Part shown: positions 42,040 to 54,174 of the stretch, in pieces | How the letters are laid out: each line of letters begins with the position of its first letter | Numbering within the stretch: position 1 is the stretch's first letter | NCBI RefSeq assembly: GCF_032854445.1 | Contig: NC_088306.1 | Coordinates: 16,337,764-16,401,763, forward strand | Direction of reading: 5' to 3' | From: Liolophura sinensis | Taxonomy: Eukaryota; Mollusca; Polyplacophora; Chitonida; Chitonidae | DNA length: 64,000 nt | The notes under the pieces: model-generated | Database searches by the model: none | The model's input: only the letters and a program-made list of their open reading frames with translations | Told to the model about the DNA's origin: nothing | Position numbers and translations under genes: made by a program

Positions 42040-43490
42040 ACATACTGGGGATCCTCCACTGGGGTTAGGATCAAACATGTAGATTGTCTTCACGGGTATA
42101 CACAAAAGGAGTTAAGATCACATATGGCCTGCACAAGATCTCTACTGATCATTTATACATGTAGATTGTCTTCATGGAGATATACAAATCGAGTTAAGAT
42201 CACATATGATCTGCTTGGGATCTCAACTGATCCTTTATACATGTAGATTGTCTTCATGGGTATACACAAATGGAGTTAAAATCATATATGATCCCCACGG
42301 GATCTCAAATGAACTTTTATACATGTACATTGTCTTCATGGAAATACCCAAATGGGGTTAGGATCACATATGATCTCCACAGGATCTCTTCTGATCCTAT
42401 ACACATGTAGATTATCTTCATGGACATACACAAATGGAGTTAGGATCACATATAATCTCCACAGGATCTCTACTGATCATTTATACATGTAGACTGTCTT
42501 CATGGGTATACAAAAATGGAGTTAAGATCACATATGAGCCTGTTTCATGTAAATTTTCTTCATGGACATACACAATTGGAGTTAAGATCCCATATGATGC
42601 CCACAGGATCTCTACTCATACTATATACATGTAGACTGTTTTCATGGACATACATAAATGGAGTTAGGATCACATATGATCCAAAGGATCTCTTCTGATC
42701 TTTTATACATGTAGACTGTCTTCATGGAGGTACACATATGGAGTTAAGATCACATATGATCCCCACGGGGTCTCAACTCGATTATATACATGATTATACA
42801 TGTAGATTGTCTTCATGGACATACACAAATGGGGTTAGGATCACATATGATCTCCACAGGATCTCTTCTGATCCTTTATACATGTAGATTGTCTTTGTGG
42901 GTATACACAAATGGAGTTGAGATCACATATGATCCCCTTGGGATCTCTACTCATCCTATATACATGTAGATTGTCTTCAAGGACATACACAAATAGAATT
43001 AGGATCACATATGATCTCCACAGGATCTCTACTGATTCTATATACATGTAGATTGTCTGAAGACTTCCTGGAGATGCATGAATGGGGTCAGGGTCACATA
43101 TAATCTCCACAAGATTTTTCTACTGATCCTTAATACATGCGGATTGTATGAAAACTTCCTAGAAATCCACAAATGAGCTAATATCAAATATGATCTCCAC
43201 AGGATCTCTACTGTTTCTTTATTCATGTAGATTGTCTGACGACTTCCTGGAGATCCACAAATGGGTTTAAGATCAAATATGATCTCCACAGGATCTCTAC
43301 TGATCCTCTAAAGATTGTCTGAAAACTTCCTGGAGATCCACAAATGGGTTTAAGATCAAATATGATCTCCACAGGATCTCTACTGATCCTCTAAAGATTG
43401 TCTGAAAACTTCCTGAAGAGCCACGAACAGGTTTAAGATCAAATATGATCTCTACAGGATCTCTACTGATACTTTATTGTCTACAGATTA
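42040..43490. repeat. ~81-bp satellite-like array
   Basis: About 18 imperfect copies of a unit with acatgtagattgtcttcatg, acacaaatggagttaggatc and acatatgatctccacaggat. Spacings between the acatgtag words are mostly 79-83 bp, with one ~60-bp unit. Divergence rises towards 43.1-43.5 kb. Confidence 0.92.
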
Positions 43491-44021
43491 TTTGGGGATC
43501 CTTCACTAGATATATGGTACACATCCTCAATACACTGAGTATCCACAGAATTATATCAAAGTCCTAATTTCCAGATTGTTTGTTTGTTTGTTTCAATGAT
43601 ACATGAAATGTTACTTCTGCCAGAAATATAGGGAAATGCCATCATCCATGAACATACTGGGAATGCAGGACAAGTTTAGCACCCTCAACTCAGGCTCTTA
43701 ACCCGACCAAGTTGTTTTGACAGTTATCAACATTGACATTACCACAGCAAGCTACTCCATATCTGGATGAACCTCTGGAGACTTTTCAAAACAGTAGTTT
43801 AATGCTATTGTTAACGCTGGTTAATCGTAACATGGACGCCTTCTCAGACCTCCAAACATGATTTGTGCATGGGTCAATGAGACTATGTCAATGACCGTTT
43901 CCGTTCAAGCTGCTGTGAAGCACTGAACCAAACTACATGTACCTATGATCACTGAAAGTTGGGCACAGCTTAATTTATACCTCTGGGCAGACCAGTGGTT
44001 GGCCTGTCCCCTAATCACTTA

Positions 44022-44385
44022 ACGAGTGAGTGAGTGAGTGCTTGGGGTTTAACCTCGTACTTAACGATTTTTCAGTCATACGACGACGAAGGAATCCTTA
44101 GAGTGCATGTAATGTGCTTCCTTGTTGCAGGACGGATTTCCACCGCTCTTTTACCTAGTGCTGCTTCACTAAGACACTCTACTGGAGGCAAGTAAGCCGC
44201 CCCGCCCAAGCCATTATACTGATACGGGTTAACCAGTTGTTGCACTATCCCATTAATGCTGAATGCCGAGCAGGGAAGTTACAACTTTTAAACTTTTAAA
44301 GTCTTAGGTGTGACTCGACCCAGGATTGACCCTGGATCTACCGCTCCCAAAGCGGACGCTCTTACCAACTGTGCTATCAGGTGTG
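44022..44385 (-). repeat. SINE B, full length
   Basis: Tail gagtgagtgagtgagtgctt at left; tRNA-like head complement at right (caggattgaccctggatcta, accaactgtgctatcagg). Best-preserved copy of the family here. Confidence 0.88.
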
Positions 44386-44583
44386 GTAATCACTTAACGA
44401 ACTTGGCCAGACACCAGTTGAGGGTTGCAATAAAAAGAAATCTGTCAATACCACAACAGGTAATAGCTGGGTTTTATATTTCAACAAATAAATAAGAAAA
44501 GAAAGTGCATTAGGCACATTTTCTTAAAAGCTTTTCACACTTAATTTTACAGGTTTATGTTTTATGTTTAAATTCACTAATGA

Positions 44584-44800
44584 TTAACACTGAATTACCT
44601 ATTTAAACCAAAATGGTAACATACATGCACAAGTACCTTAACACTGAATTACCTATTTAAACCAAAATGGTAACATACATGCACAAATACCTTAACACTG
44701 AATTACCTATTTAAACCAAAATGGTAACATACATGCACAAGTACCTTAACACTGAATTACCTATTTAAACCAAAATGGTAACATACATGCACAAGTACCT
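44584..44800. repeat. 54-bp tandem repeat, four near-identical copies
   Basis: Units start ttaacactgaattacctatt and are almost identical, suggesting recent expansion. Confidence 0.95.
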
Positions 44801-46138
44801 ACATGACCGACTTTTAACATGCACAGGTAGCTATAAATGATTTATCAGGCAACAATCTCAATCATGTGATTTACCTTTTTCATTTTTATTAATTGAATTC
44901 TTTAAAACGAACATATCTTTCCATATCAGCATTCATACCTGTACACTTATTACTTTTCTGTGCAATTAAGCATGCATAAACAACAAAGAATCACCTGTAA
45001 ATTAACTCCCATTTAGCTGCCACCTTCCTCAACCACACACCTGGTCACAGGTAATCACATCTGTCCTCTTATTACCAGAGTTATGTGAAAATCAGGTAAA
45101 CAGTTACAACTCTTTAGTCTCGGTACGACACTTTAGTACCTGGCAGGGGAGGGATAGATCTACGACTGAATTCATGACGTACCACTGAAAGTTGATGGAG
45201 ACTTATCTCTAGCATATCCTGAACTCAATCATCCCATGAACTTTAACTCTGATTGATAAGAGAAAAGGGACTATTCCTTTTAAAGGCAGGTCATAAGTGT
45301 GTCTAGGTCAAAGCTCGCGAAGTGAAGCCGCCACTGGCTGGGCATCATGCACCAGAGTTGTGCGTCTCTTGTATTAGGTTCTACAGAGAAGGCTGACGTC
45401 TATCATAGCTAGGCCATTCTTGAACAATTCTGTGTTGAGCTTAACCCAACCCTATCAGAAAAAAAATTGTGCAGGTAGGTAAGGAGAGGGTTTTTACAGA
45501 ATTAACCTTCAGAGATAAAGTTTGAAAAAAATCCTGTGAAAGTTCGAATAAAATTTTTATAGTTAGTGTTCTTGAAGGGTCAGCCAAGTTACGTCCAACG
45601 AACACATTTTATTGATGGTCCCATGTACACTGAGCATGTATGCTAGGCAATGTATTATATGACAAATATATCGTAAAAGTTTTAATAATTTGACAATACA
45701 TTCTATTGTCATATTATAATTCACATCACCCCCCATAACTGGTCAAATACAAAATAGGACAGCTTATAGAATAGAAAAAATGAAGTAAGACAGTCACACA
45801 TAAAAGGTGTTTCAAAATAAATAACAAAAACCAAAGAAAAGTATTGACTGACAGGCTACAGTGTAATTTGTGACTATACCTGAATTAGAGACAGTACCAT
45901 CTATGCCTACATAGACATGGAGACAAGAGATATCAGTCACACAGAATAAAGTCACCTTTAACCCTGTTAAAACCACAGATTTATCAACAGGTTAATACTA
46001 TTAAAATAAGCTCACAAATATCAGACCAGTCCTGGAAGTCACATATGCATGTACACTGGAGTTCTACACTTCCCAGCTTGTACATTGCTTGATGCACATG
46101 CGCATAATACAGGATGAATTGAATACCAGATTATGTTA

Positions 46139-46215
46139 AATTTATTTGTTTGGTTGATGTTTAAAGCCATAGTTTTCACTCGTACACACCTATGGGGTGG
46201 AGGAAACTTGTGAGC
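46139..46215 (-). repeat. Very diverged SINE A fragment
   Basis: tttatttgtttggttgatgt and tggggtggaggaaactt resemble the tail/body. Confidence 0.4.
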
Positions 46216-46224
46216 ACTGAGTAA

Positions 46225-46420
46225 AGCTGATAATTTACCCGTAGCATGTTTACTGGTGAACTTTCCCACCTGTGATTTACTGGTGAACTTTCCCACCTGT
46301 GATTTACTGGTGAACTTACTCACCTGTGATTTACTGAACTTTCACACCTGTGATTTTCTGGTGAACTTTCCCATCTGTGATTTACTGGTGAACTTCCTCA
46401 CCTGTGATTGACTGTATTTC
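46225..46420. repeat. ~27-bp minisatellite
   Basis: About seven copies of ttactggtgaactttcccac + ctgtgat. Confidence 0.9.
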
Positions 46421-46479
46421 ACCTGAAGTTTGGTACATGTATGCAAAAATGCAAATATGTAAAAACATATAAATTTCAC

Positions 46480-46760
46480 TTCTAGTGAAATGAATTTCAA
46501 TTTTAATTGTGTTAATTTCAAGTTTAAATGAGTGAATTTCCAGTTTAACTTTCATTTTGAATTCAAGCATTTCAAATTTCACATTTATTTCAATAAATTT
46601 CATATTGATTGAAATAAATTTCATATATATTTCAAATTTATTTCAATAAATGTCACATTTATTGAAATATATTTCACTTTTATTGAAATATATTTCACTT
46701 TTATTAAAATATATTTCACCTTTATAGATATAAACTTCACATCTATTGGAAATAAATTTT
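46480..46760. repeat. AT-rich imperfect tandem repeat
   Basis: Degenerate units around ttgaaatatatttcactttt. Confidence 0.75.
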
Positions 46761-47564
46761 GACAAGATAAATTCCAATTTCTACCATAGACATAAAACTC
46801 CCTTACAAATTTCTGTTTGACAAAATTTGATTTTCCATTTGCTGTTTCCAATTCAAGCTACAGGCAATCAGCTATCAGCCTTGCACTGACTGCCTTATCA
46901 TATGTCACTATGTAACAGCCCCCTCCCCACCCTCTCCCCGCCCCCAGTCCCCTGCTGGATTAATAAAGCTGTACTGAGTCCTAACTATAAGTCCAGAGAA
47001 AACCAATGCACCAAACTTGCTGTGTGGTAAAATCAATTGTATTAAACAAACCTGGCTATATCTTATGCTGGATTTGAGCCCATTACCTCATTGGCCTACA
47101 TAACAGTACATGGGTAGATACACATGTACCATCACAATGACCCTATTAGGTTAACAGAGCAAAGATCTCTTACATCCACTGGCCACATCAGGTGTAAGAT
47201 GACCTTTATGTAGGTCAACTTAACAGTTTGATCAGTAGGTCAGCTGAACTTGCAGGGTAATGTGGGGTAGGGGAGTGTGTTCATGAGATTGTGCAGACAG
47301 ATGATAAAACCAATATCTTCACACTCACAAAAGTCTTTTTCCAAAGAAATAAAAAGAACCCCTAGGATTGAAACTCTTAAAGTGACTTACTCACATGTAG
47401 TCCACTGTACTATGAAGGATCTCATATTGACTTCTGCAGAAATATGCATTTTAAACTTTCCAAAATGACAAAATTGATCACATTATAAAGTTTATTTTTT
47501 ACACATGAAAACAAACTTTAAATAAAAATGAAACTTTGACAGCACAAAGCAAACATTTCTTTTA

Positions 47565-47768
47565 TGGTAATATAACTTTTATGGCCACATAACTTTTACG
47601 GCCACATAACTTTTATGGCCATATAACTTTTATGGCCACATAACTTTTATGGCCATATAACTTTTATGGCCACATAACTTTTATGGCCACATAACTTTTA
47701 TGGCCACATAACTTTTATGGCCACATAACTTTTATGGCCACATAACTTTTATGACCATATAACTTCTA
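47565..47768. repeat. 17-bp minisatellite
   Basis: About 12 copies of acataacttttatggcc with few differences. Confidence 0.95.
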
Positions 47769-48289
47769 CGGGTGCTTTAACTAAGTTTTACACTTCTGAT
47801 TCAGAAGTTTACAGAACTGTTTTGGGATTTTGAAATTTACACTTTCTTATCGTACAATTACCCATCTTAACGTACCAGGTCTTTTAAATTTGTTAAGCAT
47901 TTAGAGAAATGTCATATCAGGTCAGTGAAACCAAAGATTTTGTGTTGATTACAGAGTGAACTACAAGATATTTAGGAGTTTTCTGAAAGTTTAATACTGA
48001 TACTTAAAGGAAAAAACCTGTAATCATTAAAGTAGGCATCACTAAACAGGCCACTTAAAATTATGCACTTACTTTTTGTTTTTTATGTACTAAACATACT
48101 TTCATTTGTTTTGTTTTTTTTTACATTTTTGTGGAAAGAGTTAAAGGTGCTTAACCATTTGAATTCTACAGCGGGCTTTATGGATCACACTATCAGAGGT
48201 TAGGAACTCTGACGTCACATGAAGTTTGTCCAACTTTAATCACGAATTTGATCGTTGGAATAACTCTTTTTACACATGGGTAAGAGAAA

Positions 48290-48505
48290 ACAAATTCATT
48301 CATTCTGGTGAACAACGATGTGGCGTTAAGCCATAATCATTCATTCATTCATTCTGGTGAACAACGATGTGGCGTTAAGCCATAATCATTCATTCATTCA
48401 TTCTGGTGAACAACGATGTGGCGTTAAGCCATAATCATTCATTCATTCATTCTGGTGAACAACGATGTGGCGTTAAGCCATAATCATTCATTCATTCCTT
48501 CTGAT
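48290..48505. repeat. 49-bp tandem repeat, four copies
   Basis: Copies of ctggtgaacaacgatgtggc + gttaagccat separated by cattcattcatt. Confidence 0.95.
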
Positions 48506-49866
48506 GAACATCACGAAAACAAGGTGATATGACACCATTGTTCCTACATGCCATCAGTATGACTCATAAAGTTCAACATAATATTCACTTATTTGAATTC
48601 CCTTTGGCAATCTTCGAAAAAAATCTGAAAACATAAATGAAAGTATTTTTACGCAGAGTCTTCAGTTGTCTGTATGATGAGCCTTCCTTCATATTTTACC
48701 TTTCTTTCACTTTAAAAACAGTCAGCATTGAGTGAACATACAATAAGGTACAACATGTCAGATATCAAAATGTTTGATATTTCGAGCTCTACAGGGTGAT
48801 GATTCAAACAAAACTTGAGGTCATCCAATATTATTTAAAGCTGTGGAAGGTATGGAATTTGATTTGGAAATATTGTAACATAAAATGGATGTGGATAAAT
48901 GATAACAAACAGTCATTTATGTTTCTCAAATTATGAAGAAAGTACTACTTTCTTAATTAATTCAGCTTTAATGCTTGACGTTATGTTCACTTTAACAACA
49001 AATTACAGATCAAACTTCTTTGGAGGTTCAGCTTTGCACATCACAATTACAGTGTATCTAAATCTATAGATTTTTAAAATATATTCATAATCCAGGGTAT
49101 TTGGAACCCAAAATGAATTCATTAATTAAGTTTTCTTCCCCATTTGCTGAGGGCTAATAATAACACAATATTAGTACTGGCAGACAAAAGGCCAGTTAAC
49201 ACAAGGTATTTCCCAATAGAGTATCAAACATGATCAGCATTAGGCTACATTTCACAACTACATGAAGATCTTATTCTGACAGGGGCAAAAGTCGTTAGTG
49301 ACGCAGATGCTATAGCTGCACGGCATAGCCTCATGAATAGGTCAGGTGGCGACCGACATCTCTGTGTCACCTCAAACTATTGCCCAGTGTCATCTACAAC
49401 CTCCACACACACTGATGGGTGAATATAGTACATGTAGACTGAGTTTGTCCCTAATCTCTCCGAGCGTCCTGATGTGCATGGATCACAACTTTCACACACC
49501 TTCACAGGTAAAATAATACAACCAGGTAATACTACTTATCTACTTACACAAAGTTTCAACCAGCTTAGTTTTATACAGGCTCATCGGAAGGAATTTGAAA
49601 GCCATTGATCAAAAACACCACAAAAAAAAAAGCGAGGGACCAGCGGCTGCCTAGGCCCCGGAAGCATTGGGGTGCAAGACAGCTGGAGATGCCCTGAAAT
49701 CGTTTTACCGGGTTTTTATTCTCTACATAGATCCGTTGTAGTGTTACATGCTTAACGGTCTACATTGCACATGTATATGCATGGGCTTTCATTTTGTTGG
49801 TCGGCATTAAACAAGTTTAACTTTACTTTTGATTTATTTATTTCTGTCTTTGAGATACACCATTCT
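48506..49866. other. Intergenic, nothing recognised
   Basis: AT-rich single-copy-looking sequence with no exon, RNA gene or named repeat that I can support. Confidence 0.5.
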
Positions 49867-50094
49867 GGCGTAATGACCCAGGAGTCTCTCACCAATGCGG
49901 TCACTGTGAGTTCAAGTCCAGCTCATGTTGGCTTCCTCTGCGGCCGTACGTGGGAAGGTCTTGCAGCAACCTGCGGAAGGTCATGGGTTTCCCCCGGGCA
50001 CTGCCCGGTTTCCCCCCACCATAATGCTGGCCGCCGTCGTATAAATGAAATATTCTTGAGTACGACATAAAACACCAATCAAAAAAAAAAAAAA
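49867..50094 (+). repeat. SINE A, well preserved
   Basis: Head half (taatgacccaggagtctctc, gtgagttcaagtccagctca), full body, tail caccaatc followed by an A run. Confidence 0.9.
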
Positions 50095-51034
50095 ACACCA
50101 TTCTGACAAAAACAACACAGGACAGATACATATACATATTGGGAATATAGGAGAAAACTGGAAAGGAGAAAGCTGGATTTGAAAACAAAATCACTTCTTC
50201 TTTATTTTTTTTCCCCGTGTTTAATTCCTACTTTCAAACTCTTCAAAAAATTAAACCAGATTTACCTACAATTATTTACTTACTTGTCTATCTGATCAGT
50301 GTTTGTAACAGCATCCCTGTACTGAAGACTTTTACATTACCAAAGCCCTGCATGTACATCTAACCACAGCTAGGTCAGGTAAAGCCAGATTCTGTTCTGT
50401 TACCTCACTGATGGTTAGCAGACAATCCTTAGCAAGACAAAAAAAAACAATGCTTGAGCTGTAAATCAATTCGTATGATTGCAGAGTCCAGGGTTAAAAA
50501 TATGGAGCACATACCACATGCACCTAAATATGTGGCTTCACACGCAGAAACGTCAACTGCAAGGAAGGGGTGCATGAAGTTAATGTTCCAATAAAAACAA
50601 ATTTATCATAATAAATGATGAACGATATAAATTTTCCACTGTCTTATACATGATCACTATAGATTTATTAGGAAATTTGCACAGTGAAAGTTAGAGCACA
50701 GATCTACAAACGTTCCTGATTTTCTTTTCATATATACATTTGCCCGAAGTGTGAGCTGGTGCATGCTCATATCTTTCAGTGCATGTATAGATTATTATCA
50801 TCAGATGCCTGGTATGCATAAACAGAGTATAACTTTTTTTCTTCATTATTCAACCCTGCGGGCCTCCTACAATTCTGAAAATATCTTTCCCTGCATCTGC
50901 ATGCAGTTGTTGGAGATTGCTCTGACATTAGATTTGGCAACCTCAAACACTGTCAAAGCATCAGACTACTAGCTGTCATTGTGATAGTGAAAGCTCCGGC
51001 ATCTACTCAATGGAATAGAATGAAAGAATGAATG

Positions 51035-51390
51035 AATGCTTGTAGTTTATTGTCGTCATTAACAATTTTTCAGTCACATGATGACAAGGAGTCAATCGGT
51101 ATGTGTACATATACTGTGTCCATTGTGTCAGGGCGAGTCCATGCCGCCAAAGTTCTGCCACCACTCAAGTATCATGTCGAAGACACTAGAAATGGCACTC
51201 CACCAAGTCACACTATACAACCAGTCCTGTTTCCTTGCTCTAGCCTCTCAGTGCTGTCTCAGTGCTGAGCGCCAAGCAGGGCAGCAACAAGTATCATTTT
51301 TAAAGTCTTTGGAATGACCCGACCCAGGGTTGATCCCTAGTTTCCCTGACATCGAGGCAGACCCTTTAACCATTAGACCACCAAAGTGAT
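51035..51390 (-). repeat. SINE C
   Basis: Tail cttgtagtttattgtcgtca and atttttcagtcacatgatga at left; head complement at right (agggttgatccctagtttcc, accattagaccaccaaag). Confidence 0.75.
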
Positions 51391-52714
51391 TGATTGAAGG
51401 AGATTTTCTCCTGTAAAAATGCAATCATGTCTTATCAAGTACTTCATTAGGTTAATGAAACTGAGTATGGTAAGAAGGAAATCACAATTAAAGGATCAGT
51501 GTCCAGATTTAGCTACTTGTCCTAAGTACAAAGTTTATAACCTGTATGTTACAGTATGCTACCAGGAGGGCCTCCGAAAACCCTAATAATGACTTTAAAT
51601 CCACCAAAAACAATAAATTTACTACCCTAGCCAATCGCCAGCCAGCTGTCAGGTGAAGCTCAGAGGGTGACGTCATGGATGGTCAAGCAGAGAGTAACTG
51701 GATTATATAACCTGGGAATTCGTATCAAAACGATATCATTTTCTAGATGGATTCTTACTACAAAGAAACAAATATACTGCCATATCAATTTTAACCCATA
51801 GTGGATGACGCTGAAATCCTGATTAATGACACTGACATCTCTGGCCAGACTTCAGATTCAGACGCTGAATTTAATATTTGTCCAGGCATTTTCAACCACA
51901 CTATCAATACAGATTGGTAAACTATAGCTTTATCCTGTGTTACTTTGTAGGTTTACATTTCGTGTGTATGTCAGATTTAACATTTACTATTCTTTTCTTC
52001 TCTATGCTTCACAATAAATATCATTTTATTTCCCAGAGTGGGTTCACTTAAAAAAATGGACATGCAGGAATTAATTTTCGTGCATTTAATCAAGGCAATA
52101 TTGAAAAAAAATTTCTTTTTTCACTGTTTAATTTTCCTAGTTATATTATGGCCGCAATTACTTAAGCACACACTGCACAAACAGCTACTGTGAAGAGCGG
52201 CTTTAATCCCTCCTAATCCCTATAATCCGGATCAGAGGTTAAAACAATGGGGGATGGATTATCACTGTGAAAGAGTGCTTCCCAACTAACCTGAGCAGTA
52301 CTCAAAGAGATGTCACTTCCCATCTACCCTGAGCAGCATTCAAAGAGATGTCACTTGTTTCTGCACCTTTGACGAGTAATTTTAATCAACAATCAGTATT
52401 TCAACCCCAGTCATTAATTCTTGATTAACACAGTTAAGCAACACGATTAGTTTTGGATTGTTTTCTGTTTTAATCGTCCTCTGTAGCCCAGTCAGAAACC
52501 GCTAGCATTTGCCCAGCTGTCAAACGGCCATTCCCTTGCTGTATGCAGTTCACAATTTGTTAGAAGCTCCTTGGTACACAGGAGAGACACAGCAGCGACA
52601 TTCATTGGAAGCCATCACTTGGTTGTATTTACTTTTCTTTCACTTTACCAGCATACCTCAGATTGATCCAACTAATGACGAATGAACTTGCGCTTTGTTT
52701 TACACCCACCCAGT

Positions 52715-52995
52715 CTTATCACCAGAGGTTATATACATGTATTTAAAGCCTAATTTGTCCTTCATGCTGTTAAATTTTAGCTGCCCACCAGGATTCCTTA
52801 TCCCATCTCCTGCCAACCCGGCAAAGATTTGGCTGTGTTTGGAGGGTATAAAACCCTTCCATCTTGTGCCGTGAATCCACACTTTCCTGAGGGCCAAATC
52901 CTCTGAAAACTTGAGAAAACTAACTCCAGGGTTCTTTGACGACCTCTTTTTACAACCGTGAGCAGAACAGCAAACTATTTTGTGGAAAAAATTTG
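52715..52995 (-). pseudogene. Degenerate THAP zinc-finger (C2CH) exon or transposon relic
   Basis: The minus frame reads CCSAHGCKKRSSKNPGVSF, LKFSEDLALRKVWIH and FIPSKHSQIF. This matches the N-terminal half of a THAP domain (CxxxC pair, GVSFxKF, W, FxPSxHS). The second zinc pair (C-x2-H-F) is missing, reading IFAGLAG instead. It is most likely a decayed THAP-family or THAP-containing transposon fragment. An intact gene whose exon ends near HSQI is the alternative. Confidence 0.6.
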
Positions 52996-53770
52996 ATATG
53001 CTAATTGTCACTTGTGTGGCTTTTTAACACTACAGTAAATGGCAAAGCTCTGACGTACGGCTTGTAGAGGTTGGACTTGCATGACGTCATTAAGCTGCGA
53101 CTACTGAGTTTTAGCCGAAAAATGCATAAACCCAGCCATCACATACAGCTATTACCTAGTGATTTTAATGCCATATTACTCTGATTATTGTAGTTTTTTT
53201 CCAATATGTTTTTACACACAATTTAACAATATACACAGGGGTAGGTAATTATGAATAAATAACCAATACAGCCACTAATCCTTTAATGTTTTTTTTTTTT
53301 TTTTTTGGCTCAATCATTTCTTGAATGTATCTTTGGTTGCTTAAGCTGCTTTCTGTTTGTTTCTATGCTTATTAAAATACACCATAATACTGTATATGTA
53401 AACAAAAATGCTTATATAAGTTACACTTTTCCACCCACAGGCCCACTGTGTACATGTCCATAATAGAGCTCTGCCGGCATTTGAAGCCCTTGCTGCATGC
53501 AAGAAGGCCTAACACACGGCCTGGAGTGGTTGACCCTTGTTGTCTTACCAAGGCTTCGTAGTGAACTGTGCTCATGTTCTGATCCATTGTTCTCTGTAAT
53601 TCTTGGATTTCCAGCAAGTTGTCTAGCCATTGGGTAGATAGTTGTTTTGACAACCTCTAAAGAGCAGCATGATTATTATCTTCGAAACAACACGTTTCTG
53701 ACGACGATGATGTGTTACCTCCCCCTGGTTTAGAATGTTGCCGCTTGGCATCGATAGTAACGGTCTTCTG

Positions 53771-53799
53771 ATTGGTCGATAGAAGACGTCTTAGCCAAT
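53771..53799 (+). promoter_or_regulatory. Paired CCAAT boxes upstream of cyclin B3
   Basis: ATTGG at 53771-53775 (reverse CCAAT, in ctgattggtcg) and CCAAT at 53795-53799 (in tagccaatcgg), about 24 bp apart, with a CRE-like gacgtc between (53785-53790). A further tgacgtaa is at 53920. CCAAT/NF-Y pairs are typical of mitotic cyclin promoters; here they lie ~310-335 bp before the ATG. Confidence 0.5.
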
Positions 53800-54105
53800 C
53801 GGCAAGAACGTCGCTGTTCGTGGCACCGATTTTAAACCCGTGAGCGATGAAAACAAGTTGGACTGGAAACAAAAACCTTCAAGATTTCTGGTCAATTACG
53901 TTTTCTAGTCAATCAAGACTGACGTAACCCTTGTTGATACGTCAATTCGCTTGTCATCTGAGTTCTTGGTGTGTGGAGGCTTTCAAAAAGGAATATTTTG
54001 AGTCACAAGTGACCCGTGGCATTTTAGCACATTGTGAATTTCCGGTGAATTATTTATTATCGTGAACTTCAATTTAGTCTTTTGTGGCGAAAATATTTTA
54101 ACAAA

Positions 54106-54174
54106 ATGCAGAATACCAGGAAGTCAAGATTAGGCGGTTCAACTTTTAGCCGAAAAGGAAATGGCCAAGACCAA
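54106..54174 (+). CDS. ccnb3: ccnb3 exon 1 (coding part)
   Basis: 23 codons from MQNTRKSRLGG to the donor CAA/GTGAGT. Basic N-terminus. The 5' UTR begins upstream, downstream of the CCAAT pair. Confidence 0.88.

Noticed and set aside
53372-53872. Two minus-strand open frames (93 and 71 codons) next to the ccnb3 promoter
   Set aside because: No recognisable domain, no splice support, and one overlaps the CCAAT cluster. A head-to-head partner gene is possible but not supported.
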